Below the pieces are notes generated by a model. The model saw nothing but the letters and a program-made list of their open reading frames with translations, was not told the DNA's origin and made no database searches. This document shows, piece by piece, positions 31,121 to 42,055 of a stretch of DNA of 64,000 bases. The translations under genes were made by a program, and so were the position numbers. Origin of the DNA: Hyaloperonospora brassicae (lineage: Eukaryota > Oomycota > Peronosporomycetes > Peronosporales > Peronosporaceae); the NCBI GenBank assembly GCA_947650285.1, contig CANTFL010000969.1:1-64000 (forward strand), in the 5' to 3' direction. Numbering within the stretch: the first letter of the stretch is position 1; each line of letters starts with the position of its first letter.

Positions 31121-32580
31121 CTCAATGTTGCGACACTTACGGTAAGTATCCCGTCGTCAACATTACTTGTTGAAGTAAGGAAGGCCTACGTAGAAATAAA
31201 CGTTTTCTGCGTTTGATGAATCATCTGATGAATCCATCTCGTAAATATTCGAAAGATTTACCGGCTTTGTACCGATCCACTTGAAATCGGTAGGCGACAC
31301 GCAACGGGCTGATCTATTATACAGCCATTGCCGACAACACGCCTCTTGTTGAGGTCCCCATTCATAACAATTTGTGCTTACGCATCTTGTATGAGTGTCA
31401 CGATACCCAACAGGTGGTCATCGTTGTCGTGAAATTACTTACCTGACGGTAAGTCGTGACTTTTACTGGCCCCGACAGCATCATTGTGTGCGCAAGTACA
31501 TTCGTATTTGCGACGTCTGTCAACGGGTAAAGCCCGTTCCTTCATACCGTGCACGCTTGCAGCCTCTACCTGCCCCGGCACCGTTCTGGCAGTCCATTTC
31601 AATGTACTTCGTCTTCGGGTTCCCCCGAAGACGCTTACAAGAATAATAGTATTCTTGTGTTCTTTCACCGCTTAATCACGATGATGCATCGTGTTGCTGT
31701 TTCCGTGGCGATCAAGTCACAAGGCTGTGATCGTGTCTTTATCGAAACGATATTTCGCCGATTCTGCTACCTTGTAAAATCATTTTTGACCTTGACCCTC
31801 GGTTGATGAAGGAGTCTTTGCTTTCCGTATTACTACTGCTCGATATATGTTTTGAGTTGTCAACATCAGACCATCACACACAGATGCTCATTAAGAATGT
31901 GCCAACTGCGTCCTCAAGGAGGTCCTTCGAGGATACGTCAACTCATTTTCGAGTTGGAGTGAATTCTTCTCGATTTTAGAATTCGCACTTAAAAATTCGG
32001 TGCATACGTCAATACAACACACATTATTATTCGTGAAGGGCTCACGCCATACACGAGTGCCCACCCTTATAGAATGTGAATATTGATCAGGGGATGGGAC
32101 TCGCTCGAGCAAAAATCATTCTGCCTCTTGCTACTCACGTGTCGACTCAAACATCGCCACGTATGATGCCTATGTCGATCAAGTCGAAATCGATGAAGAA
32201 GATCCGATCAAAAATAGCGATGATTATCGTATTAACTCGGATGGTGACGACAATACTGGTATATTCAGCATCGTCAACGACTTTTCCAGCGAGGATGACG
32301 ACATCCTCGCCGATAAAAAGAAAGAGGAAAGGACTTTTTCTGCAGTTCGCACAAGGCGAACTGAACAAGACAATGCCAATTTAGCAGAAGGATTGATGCA
32401 GAATTGTAGAGCAGTGGCCCTTTTCGTACAGGTATTCATCGCTTACGCGGTGGACCGTCCGAAACAGAACTCTGACAAGAATAAAAGGTCAAATATACAT
32501 CCATTTGATAATGGTGACTTAGTCCTACAATCTACGGTGAGCTTTCCTAGACACGAAGTAAAATGTGGGCAGCAGTAAAC
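31121..32580 (+). pseudogene. Integrase remnant of element G
   Basis: The zinc-finger region is visible at 31395-31646: EITYLTVSRDFYWPRQHHCV and YIRICDVCQRVKP, keeping CxxC while the His pair is lost. The core continues in another frame (FFHRLITMMHRVAVSVAIKS). The part with the second Asp and the Glu (31.79-32.05 kb) is scrambled. The Asp-rich tail (YRINSDGDDNTGIFSIVNDF) matches element C. Confidence 0.7.
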
Positions 32581-32584
32581 TACT

Positions 32585-33410
32585 GTCCATGTACTTAGGC
32601 CCTCTGTGTTCTGCGCAGACAAGGCAACGCATACACGATCAAACTGCCACAGAGGATGCGTAACAATCCTACGTGTTACGTGGGACGTCTCCGCCCGTAC
32701 TGTCAGCACGAGATTTATTCCGACGATGAAGATAACCTTCACGTTCGAGAACCTCCGTCATGATCTTTCGTTCGCGATCCGAGCGATCATTCAGGATCCG
32801 TAATGAAGAGATCTTTCCGTTCATCCAATAGATCTCCATGCGTGCCGTCCCTAGCTCCTTAACGAGGGAGTAGATATCGCATTCGACCTGCAGTTGCGCG
32901 ACCGCGTACTCATCACGGTTCTTCTCACGCTCGGCTTCGCGATCCTTGCGGTGCTTCCGCACAGTGTCATCTAGAGCGTAAAGCCTTTTCTGCTTGTGCT
33001 CCAAATCTTTGAACAGTTCAACAATTGCGCAATCCATCTCCTTCAGGTCGAAATGGTAAGCAGAATTACATGAAGGAGGTTTTCCTTTCTCGACCACACT
33101 CTTTGATTGACTCCCACGGTGGTCAACGCTTCCTAATGGAGCGTATGATGAACCACCAAGACGATAAGGGATGTAGAACTTGTTACCTTGTCCAGTGGCA
33201 GGGTATCCACATTCGTGGAACAGCGGGGAGCCCCGTTCTCAGCTGATGTTGGATGTGCCCGGTCTCGTAGAGAACTACGTCAAGGCTCACGCAACGATAG
33301 AGGGCCATCGTCGTATGACCGATCGTCGAGTTCGTAAATTTAATGTAGGTTCTAAAGCCCTTTACGCATCTAGGATGAGATACTCGACCTCCAGTACGAT
33401 TTATTAGGGA
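32585..33410 (+). pseudogene. Integrase C-terminus and chromodomain of element G
   Basis: The integrase tail reads RQGNAYTIKLPQRMRNNPT and YVGRLRPYCQHEIY. Stops in all sense frames follow over about 400 bp. The chromodomain then begins at about 33.12 kb: QRFLMERMMNHQDDKG, and after a frameshift AGYPHSWNSGEPRSQLMLDV. The stop-filled linker is exactly where the antisense strand is open (32669-33097). Confidence 0.75.
32669..33097 (-). CDS. Antisense ORF b of element G: coiled-coil protein, 142 codons
   Basis: An uninterrupted minus-strand frame opposite the integrase-chromodomain linker. It reads MDCAIVELFKDLEHKQKRLY, DDTVRKHRKDREAEREKNRD and AVAQLQVECDIYSLVKELG, then GKISSLRILNDRSDRERKIM and EVLEREGYLHRRNKS. 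The heptad-like charge pattern suggests a coiled coil along most of its length. Element C carries the homologous frame with one frameshift. Pol around it is heavily broken, yet this strand stays open. Whether it is expressed is unknown; it could be a fortunate survivor of an old overlap. Confidence 0.4.
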   Translation of the reverse strand: MVEKGKPPSCNSAYHFDLKEMDCAIVELFKDLEHKQKRLYALDDTVRKHRKDREAEREKNRDEYAVAQLQVECDIYSLVKELGTARMEIYWMNGKISSLRILNDRSDRERKIMTEVLEREGYLHRRNKSRADSTGGDVPRNT

Positions 33411-34189
33411 GGAAGGCGTCCCTAGGGGCGCGAATAGAGTTGCCAATACACCTCTATAATTAATCTCCCCACGAGAGGCAAGGTAAACCTGCCTCTCGAG
33501 ACAATCGGTGCAATTTATACCGAGCACCGGTTGGCGACTTCAATTCAAACCTGTTGCGAGATATATCGAGTTTTGAAGCCAATACTTTGCCCAACATTCT
33601 CGAAGTTGCCGACGAGCGGATTCCAAGCCTGCACGAAAGATAGGTCGTCTCTATTTTGGTTGCCGTGATACCACCGATGTCTATAAAGGCATGGATGTAA
33701 AAGCCATGATCAGTGCTATAATGATTCGCACTTAGGTCAAAGTTATGGATCCTTGACGAGTCAAAGAGTGGGATTCGACAACTTCCAGTAAAAAACGCCT
33801 ACCACCCTCTCCGCTCGCTCACGGAATCATCCATGGCTTGTTGTCAGGAGCAGGTCGCAACACGTTACGGTCCAGCTCCTCTTGCGCAGTGCCAAAAAAA
33901 TAAGCAAACTACGATCGCCGCAATTGCTCCAATTGCTACGGCTATGAAGCATTTCATGAAGCTTTATTAATATCACGCAGACTAACGTCCTCATGATGCG
34001 CACTCGCATCACACTAATTCGAGCGCGATCGGTTCGATCCTCGCTACGAGTACTTAGACTCGCCGATAGAGCATAATATTTCCTTAGGCAGAGTCTTTTA
34101 GAGGATGCCACGAGGCACAGCAGTCGCCGTATCCGCACCCACAGCTTTTAGCTGGGATTTGCGAGCAACATCGAATCGGACGGGAGGTC

Positions 34190-34396
34190 CTAATAGCTCG
34201 AATAGACAACCTCTATTACGGTATCGATATCCATGGGACCACAACCCGAAGCAGAAGCTACCGATGAAGAAGCTGCATGAAGATGACTACGTGCACCGGC
34301 AACATTGGGTTTTGCAGGCTGCTTATTAGCAGCACCAGGCGATGAAACGCCCGCTGCTGAGTCTTGAGTTCTTTCTATCCGGTTGTACGCACCCAT
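34190..34396 (-). pseudogene. Antisense ORF a remnant of element G
   Basis: A 68-codon frame from a true ATG at 34396, 248 bp inside the 3' LTR. It is Ala/Ser-rich and ends MDIDTVIEVVYSSY, matching DDLDIEVIYSG of element C ORF a at the same relative place. The rest of the gene (33.5-34.19 kb) is broken; a frame at 33827-34138 may hold a shifted part. Its position and start codon are conserved between two copies pointing in opposite directions. Confidence 0.4.
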
Positions 34397-34643
34397 ACAG
34401 AGGAATAAGTGGTGGCCTTGTTTGAGCAGCGCATTGTAGAATATAGAAAGTTTGAGTATAGGATACCTCGTTTGTTATTTCTCTACACCACAGCATGAAC
34501 AAACTTGTCATGCTCTAAAAGCTGGAAGAAAAAGTCAAAATTGACACGTGCTACCTTTCCCACAGAGAAATTCGAGGTGGTCACAATTGCACCAGCCTAT
34601 TAATTTACTCACTGTAGTAACTGATGGTTAAGGAGGGTTCGAT

Positions 34644-34871
34644 TATAACGGGGTGAGCCGTTACATGTAAATTGGTACGAATGTATCAATTTTTCAAATA
34701 TTATCAATTTTGATAATATTCAATCCACATCACTCGAGAATAGGTGGTCTTGGCCTATTATTACCCAAGACTGAAATATTCTTGGGTGATCGACTTATTG
34801 GCTAACGTATACGGTACATCAACCAATTTAACCACCAATCGCTGCTGGACGCGCGCAATGAGTGGTGAGTA
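34644..34871 (+). repeat. Truncated 3' LTR of element G
   Basis: It starts TATAACGGGG after a purine run (AAGGAGGGTTCGA) and follows the 5' LTR of the same element closely for about 228 bp, ending at GAGTGGTGAGTA. The remaining half is replaced by unrelated sequence. Confidence 0.8.
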
Positions 34872-35347
34872 AGAATCCTTCATAGGAGATTGTAGTTTAA
34901 TCTAGTTTTACCAAGACAAAAGATGGTTTTACACACAAATTTTATTATGTTGTATAAATTTCAAATTTTCTCTAACAGAGCTTCCGAGTCCTGTTTCTTC
35001 TTTGCGCTTCCTCACGCCATAAGTACGTGACGTCGGGACCACGAAGGTTTGTGTTCTGGTCACACAGGTCTTAATAGTTATCTGGCAAGAGCGTGATCTG
35101 TTACAGGTAAGTATTTAGTCGTCATAGCCTTTATATTTAAGCGTGATGATTCTCCATAAGATATAATATAGGCGGCTCGCCGACTCAAGGCTGATTTTCA
35201 AAAAACTATCATCGCAGAATATAGAGTTAACGTATTATATTCATAAAAATGTTGTTCGAGACTTCTCTACATGCCGCTTTGTACATGATTAAATCGTCAG
35301 AACACTATAGTGAACCTTTCGACGTCTTGGTTCATATCTCGACGGCT
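34872..35347. other. Interval without a confident gene
   Basis: AT-rich sequence with no long frame, no recognised domain and no clear repeat. Confidence 0.3.
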
Positions 35348-35464
35348 AGGGCGCGTCTCAATTATAAACAACGATCAGCTGCTATACGCAATTTTGCTTA
35401 AAGAGTTAATCTAGGTAGCAAATCAATAAATAGGCGTTCGTTGTTCGAAATTGAGACGCGCCCT
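35348..35464. repeat. MITE, 117 bp with 27-bp terminal inverted repeats
   Basis: The left arm AGGGCGCGTCTCAATTATAA (continuing ACAACGA) and the right arm, whose complement is AGGGCGCGTCTCAATTTCGA (continuing ACAACGA), match at 24 of 27 positions. The middle is about 63 bp with no coding capacity. A TA/TG pair at the outer edges of the GGGCGCG repeat could be a mutated TA target duplication, which would suggest a Tc1/mariner-type mobiliser. This is inference. Confidence 0.6.
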
Positions 35465-37499
35465 GAACATTAGGATATAAACAAAGACGCCAAAGGCGCA
35501 ACAACAATGATATACAGCGTTCTACAATGGACTACGTTTGAACGTGATGCCCAAACATCGCGAAACGATCTACAATTGACTAATACCTCCCTAATGAATC
35601 GTAATTGCTGTGTTAAATTGTACTCACCGCTTGGTAGCGCTCGTCATTAAACACCCTCTTCTATTTCTATCCTAGTTGGTCCATAGTACGATACAGTCGT
35701 TGTCTAAGGAAAATATAGCCTTTTTTCGAGTTTCTTCAATCATGATCTGTTAGGTCCTTGCGCATCAAAGGTAAGCGGGACCCTGCGCACGTACCCAACG
35801 AAATACAGGGATATTCTACTTCCGCGAGCTCTTACGTACTCGCCGGATATGGCGTATTTCCTTCTTGGATATGCTATCCCAAGTAGAGGCCAGTACGTCA
35901 TTGCCTACTTTCGCAGTGGTGAGTGCATCTAGTAACTCTACAACAAGTCTTAAAGGATAAAAAAGGTTTGTAATGACCCGGTGTCTTTGTCTCTGCGCAG
36001 TATTGCGACGAATTACGATGTATCGTAACCGAAATTGTACGGGCTGACGATCAGAAGGCAATGTTGGTTCTCTAACAAAATTTATCGTACAGCAAACATT
36101 CAGGACTACGACACGTAAAATATGTCAATTAAAATTGCCGCTTTTGATCTTTAGTGAGTACAAATGGCAATTGGATCAGCGACATCTATTTCGATCACCA
36201 CACAGTTGCATTAAGTGCACGCATACTCCTAAATGCTCGATAGTATGACATGTAGTTCTTCGCTCTCCCTTCTTTCCGATCTTTCTCTACCGAATGGATC
36301 CAGCACTAAACATTCGCGCGCAACTAAAATTGACAGATACAATAATTAATGTTGGCTCACCGCTACTGCTGCGGTTTAAAAATATTTCAGCTCCGCGTGG
36401 AGCTTGAATGCTTAGAGCCACTAGACCAAACGCCGAAATTGACAGCAAGACCCCTGTTTGTTGGGCTTTCACGTTGTTAGGATTTAGGAAAGTCCTCGAC
36501 CCCGTGGGATACAAATATCGCCACTTCTTTAGACGCGCTATTCACTTTCCTTCAGTAAGACAGCGGCACCCCGTGTGGTCAGTGCGGCTTCTTACAAAAT
36601 CCTGGCTCAATTAAAAATAAAATAATTTACCTCAATGGGGGTAAGGAAATGTGTTTATTGTATAAGTCATGCCCACGGTCAGGCTTGTATAGGCATCCAT
36701 CGTTAGGCCGTCAGCCATCTAATCCGAGTACTGGGTAAAAGCTCTTGAACAATTGTATTTCTGTAAGAATTTGACAAAATATTGCCTCCCTTCTATTCAT
36801 GCTAGACTCGCTTAATTCAGCCTGGCTCATAACCACAATGGCGACCATATACGTCCGTGGGTCCCGTGGCCACTACAAGTCGTAGACTCTCGATTCAATT
36901 AGGGGAAGAATGAACGGTTTTTTTTTCGACGCGATTGCCTCCGCAAAGATGCACGCGATCGTCATTCATCCAGCTCTTTCGGTTAGGATGTATATGTCGG
37001 TTGGGGAATAAGTGCTCTTTAAAAGTAATAGATGTGGATGTCAACGGATTAGGTAAACAAAGTACCGCACACCAAGGGAAGGTTGGCACATAAAATTATA
37101 TATACGCAAGTAAAGTGAACCTTCAAGGAGAAGTAGGATATAACAAAGGGATATAATGTCCAGTTCATGTTAAAATTAGCGAAAACGAGTCGATTACGGT
37201 CCCTAATGGGGAATCCGGGTCCCCCATTGTTTACCTCGATCCATTTTTGGTGGACTTATTCCCTCATCGATAGGCTTTGGTTCCACAAGGTTACATGACA
37301 CCTGGTTAGGCATAAAAAGGAGTCAGAGCTTAAGCAAAAGATAAAAAAATTATTTGGAGGATCGAACTTTATAATATACCGCAATAAATTGTCCACGTGG
37401 CAAGTACACGTCGAGATTAAAAAACATTTAAGAGCTGTTCGTCCATTCCAACGAAGGATATAATTTGGCTTTTTGATCAGAAAAGTCGCGACGCAAGAC
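35465..37499. other. AT-rich decayed interval
   Basis: Short frames only. It precedes decayed element D and may contain its 5' LTR, but I could not find TGTGGT...ACCACA ends. Confidence 0.3.
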
Positions 37500-39289
37500 C
37501 AGGTGCAATCAGAAATCCAGCAAGTGTTGGTTCTGCGATTTCGTCGAAAGAAACACCGCCTCGGAGACCTGGTATCGTATCCGGTCCTCCCAGCCTTGTA
37601 GTTAGTGACTTAAAATATCAGCCAGGTGGTTATAAACCCTATTTTAAGCAGTGAAAAGTTCAGAAGCAAACCTATCCCTAAAGAATTTACTTTTGAGTCC
37701 AATATCGACCAAATCGATCGATTGACCACCTATTAGCCCGCAAAGTAAAGCAGAATAGCTCGACTACAAGTATTTTTCATTCGAAGTTGACATGTGTGTC
37801 CCCACCTCAAGTCTCCCAAGAATTGCAACCCACTAGCCGACGGTTACAAAAAATGAGTCAAGGTCCATTTGCGGCGTTAGCGTCCCTCCTCTGTCAGTCG
37901 GCAGTCCATTACAGTGAGAGGTTTCAGGTCTCATCACATATTTCGAAAGTTCACTCTATTACAATGGTGATCGTACCCGTATCTTCGGCTAATGATGAAT
38001 AGCACCTCGAATCCCAGAAAGATGAAGAGGTTAAAATTAGGCCAAGACTAAGCCAACGACCGAAGATTCACTGGAAGACCGATCGCCAGTGGAAAAGACA
38101 CATGGAAATAAAGCACCAACCGGACCTTAAGCGTAAACCGATTAACACAGTCAGGACGTAAAAATTGAAGCAAAATCTAAATATCATCCTTAATTTTCGT
38201 AGAGTATACCTCTTATAATTAGTTTGATCTTGCGTCAGGCGACCATCAACGATATATGTAGCTCAAAAGGCTAAGGTCCCCGGATTAACATATAAATTTT
38301 TTTGCTCCACCTGGACCAAGACAACTAAGAATGAGAGCACACTTGTCACCCATGTGGTCGCCTCCAAAGCGTCAAAACATATTATCTGACTAGACGCGGA
38401 TGTAACGACAATTTAACATTTAAACAAGCTTGGTGCTTCTCCAGAGAATGACCTTATTTCGAAGACCTTTGCGATACAATTGCTTTACCAACTCGGTGGA
38501 TTGGAGTCAACCCTGCCATAGCTTCAGACGACACTAGACGCAATCGACGTATTAATTGCCATCCTTCGAGAAGAAAACATAGTAGCAGGAGGTTTCGAGC
38601 AGTAAAACTTATTTGCTTTAGTTTTGACCACTTTGAGACAATGTTAGTGAAAAACACAATTATATGGGAATAGTTTTCGGAGCATGCCCACATATTGCGA
38701 CCTAAAACATTAGTTGTATGTGAAGATATCCTGCAGACATATTTTGACGCGGAGATGAAAATATTCCTTTACGAACACTGTGTAGCACAGACACTAAATT
38801 AACGGATAAGACTAGAGGAATATAGACTTTGCGAATGACGAAGGCTCGAGACAGCCATAGTTTAGGTGTCAATAGTTTAAGATTCCGTACAATGCTGAAT
38901 GTAGGAATGGAATCGATCAGCTTACTCGATGATTTCCTAGATGACATGGACCTCGAAAACCCGCTGAATAGAATGTCAAATGCTACACTGGGACGGAACT
39001 TAAGTGACCCTTATCATTAAACGCTCAGCGAACTTGGATCTTACAGAGGATTACACGGGACAAATTAAGACGAGGACCGAGCACACAGCTCAATGACCAC
39101 CTTCGAGGCTACATTTACTCATGAATAGGAGCCAGACGGCAAAAAATTGTATCGTTGTCAAGGAACCATTAACAAATTTGGCGAAGGACTAATACCGACA
39201 CCTGTGTTCATCTATCTAACGAAGCCAAATAATCTGTTTTAAAACTAAAAAATTAATTCTATTGTTTATAGATAAAAGTTGCTCGCCAG

Positions 39290-39560
39290 TATTTACATTC
39301 GAAGAAGAAACCAGATGGATTAGTAAAGACAATCTATACCGCCTGAATGTGATCAGACTAAGGGAAAATTTGTAGATCGAAGACAGATCGCTTTGAAAAA
39401 TTAAAAAAGAACAGATCGAGAACTACATTGAATTTGTATGAACCAATGCTAGCAAAGCAATTGAATGTGCTACGTCTGTCGGATGTAAAATGATTGAAAA
39501 GTGTGCCGACGTCGCGTCAGCACACGAAGGCACGACAAGATAATATACTGTTAAGATCGA
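39290..39560 (+). pseudogene. Gag capsid fragment of copy D
   Basis: Reading through stops and shifts gives EEETRWISKDNLYRLNVIRL, then EQIENYIEFV and ASKAIECATSVGCKMIEK. This fits the helical capsid segment (YLWRLNVxGLR...EHVEHxIxTL) I associate with this lineage's Gag. Moderate confidence because the match depends on skipping stops. Confidence 0.4.
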
Positions 39561-39904
39561 GCAGGGTACTTTAAATGTCACCTGCCCTCCCTTTTATCGA
39601 CCAAGGGACATGATACGACGACTAGTTCATTTAGTTTGGATGGCCCCGGATAAATCGAGTTATATAAACTCAGACTAGGACAATTTGGACGGCTCGGACA
39701 ACGAAGAAAATTTACTTCGAGTTCACCTAATGCAACCATTGTATAGAAGTACCAGGAAAGAGAAGTTTGAGGGACCGAACTGTCCAACATCAACACCAGG
39801 CAGGGTACTCGAGACCCCGCACATCTTCGGCCGCTTCAAATACGAGTTTTTCTCGCTACGTCTCCGGGAATCATGGTGATTTGAGATGCTTATAGTGGAT
39901 GACC

Positions 39905-39946
39905 TGTGACCACTGTGGAAAGAAAGTCCACCCTTCGTATTTCTGT
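39905..39946 (+). pseudogene. CCHC zinc knuckle of copy D Gag
   Basis: The frame reads CDHCGKKVHPSYFC, a complete CX2CX4HX4C retroviral-type nucleocapsid finger. A second partial knuckle follows (CGKPHEVERC), then a stop, and the next segment (about 40.0 kb) parallels the FYNLMRQWY region at the start of the window. Confidence 0.75.
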
Positions 39947-41582
39947 ATAAAAGTTGGACAAGGGTGTGGAAAGCCTCATGAAGTTGAGAGGTGCCAGATA
40001 AAATAAATGGACTATATGATTTGTCGGTGGTTCAAACCAACCAATAACGCCTGAATATTGCCGGAGAAATCCATATCGAAACACTTTTAGACACTCGCCA
40101 GATTTAATTCTGGTATGGGTCGATTGTTATATATTTTGTATCTTTGCGTATGTGGAACAACAGCCGAGAAAGAGAGGGGTACTTCTACAAAGAAACTTCA
40201 ATCTGTATACCAATATTGAAAAAACCGATGGTCGATGACGTGTCTATAGATGATACTAACACTTTGTCTCAAGAAAATATATTGAAAGAGTTAAACATGC
40301 TGCCGAAAGAATTAAGGGGGCATTAAAAAATATATGCCCCCAATAAAAGTTTCGACAATTAAAAGTCTCTAGCAAAATTAACGGTGATAGCCTAAATTTT
40401 TTTAACAATAGGGATGCCGAAATATAAATCCTACATTTAGCTTATCTTCTTAGGAAAGCTATCGAAATGACGAGATAAATTGACAAGATTGCGTTGGTAT
40501 TGATGAATCCATGAATACTACGGCAAGGCGTGCTCGCATCAAGATCATTCAACAGTAGAATGCAGAGGACATCGTTCATATATTTTTTTGTAAGATCTAT
40601 GGTGTGCTAAGACGTGATCTCGCGCATTTATTTCTTGTTTTTTTCAAAATTGGTAAGAATTGGTGAAAAGAACGCTTTGTATTCCCTATAGAGTTTGCGT
40701 GCAACTCTCTGAAAAAAGGAATAGTGATGATACCTGAGTACCAGACGGAAGTTAGTATAGAAAGCACGTATTCGCGCTAATGGGTATGTAGAGATATTCC
40801 GGGGAAGTCGATCTTTAATATATAGACCGTGAGTAACCCGAAAAGAAGGGTTAGGTAATAAATATGACGCGGGTGTGAACATCGAACATTGTTGAAGGTA
40901 GCAAACGTAAGCGCCATTCTTATAATATGGCACGATAATGCGAGTTTAGGTTGTTGAACCACATACCAAACTCCAATAGCGCAAGGTTTTCTTTCGGTGA
41001 ACTCTTGAACATACGATGAAAGAAAAAATGAACGTATTAAGCCACCACTGATCCGGTCAACCCTTAGGTGAACCTAATAAAAGAGTAGAGGCCTTTAAAA
41101 AAGAAATCACCGTGTAATACCCCGTCGTGCAGTTTGCAGGGTCCAATAGCACCGATCCCAAATAATGTACATGTCACATTGACAGATGGCCGATAAATAC
41201 AGCGATCTTGTAAAGAAGAGATGCACTTGCGGATAATGGACGCTTAAGAGCAAATAACACTCGAAGATAAACCACCTGTTGAAGCCACAGACAATGTAGA
41301 GGGACCCGAAATGGGTGGATAAGCACTTACAGATGGTCAAGTATGCTTATTTGAGAGCGGAAACCTTTAAACCACAAAATGAATTTGGGATAAGATACCA
41401 TACCGAATGTAAACACCTCACTTAAAACTATTGAGTTGAAGTTTTAACAGATTACAGAGCTAGATATAATTTTTTCGAAAAAGAGGGACGATAACAAACG
41501 ATTATATGAAACCAACGATATCTATTGATAGGAATATGTAATCCTTTCCACCCGCCACCCGAGGGGTATATGCAATGTTAAT

Positions 41583-42055
41583 GTGGTAATTGCAAAGCTA
41601 ATTACGCAACGCACACGAAAGGGGGGCTGTCAAATAATAGAATTGATGGACGACTTATTAAAAGGTTTGCTATCTGCAAGATGCGTTCATGCCCTCAAAA
41701 TCTCTATGGGCCAGTTCAGATGTGATTATTGTAAAAAAGAATGGCGTGTAAATCAGACTGTGTATCGACTACCGATTGATAAATATCTTGACCCAACTCA
41801 CGATCTACTCTATGACTGATTAGTGAGTAATTAAAGGATCCGTTTGGTTCATTGGGATACATTTCTTTTGACATGGCGAGCAGTTTTGGGGTCGTCCGTA
41901 TGACTGAGAGGTTAAGACTAATCTCAGCTTTCGCCAATTTTCTAAATTGTATAAATGGCTCCATATGCCACTTAAGCTTAATAATGCGTCTCAGATATAC
42001 CAGCAATGATTGGATAACGCTTTATATAAGTTTTAACGAAATTATTGAGTGCTGA
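41583..42055 (+). pseudogene. Reverse transcriptase fragment of copy D
   Basis: The frame 41583-41819 contains ELMDDLLKGLLSARCVHALK and FRCDYCKKEWRVNQTVYRLP, aligning with KLADLIKGLLSAK...LCIDYRLVNQLTRLM of the A-type RT. After a stop a second frame gives YISFDMASSFGVVRMTERLR and LISAF, the block with the first catalytic Asp (SFDMAS). Later RT is not recognisable. Confidence 0.65.

Larger units (their letters stand above)
25180..34871 (+). mobile_element. Second C-type Ty3/gypsy element (G), interrupted
   Basis: A 443-bp 5' LTR, primer site, gag, protease, RT, RNase H, integrase, chromodomain and the first part of a 3' LTR occur in order on the plus strand. It points opposite to element C and is more decayed. 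RT is split by an A-type solo LTR at 28202-30186. The 3' LTR loses similarity after about 34871. It retains the hairpin-rich texture of element C and both antisense frames. Confidence 0.85.
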
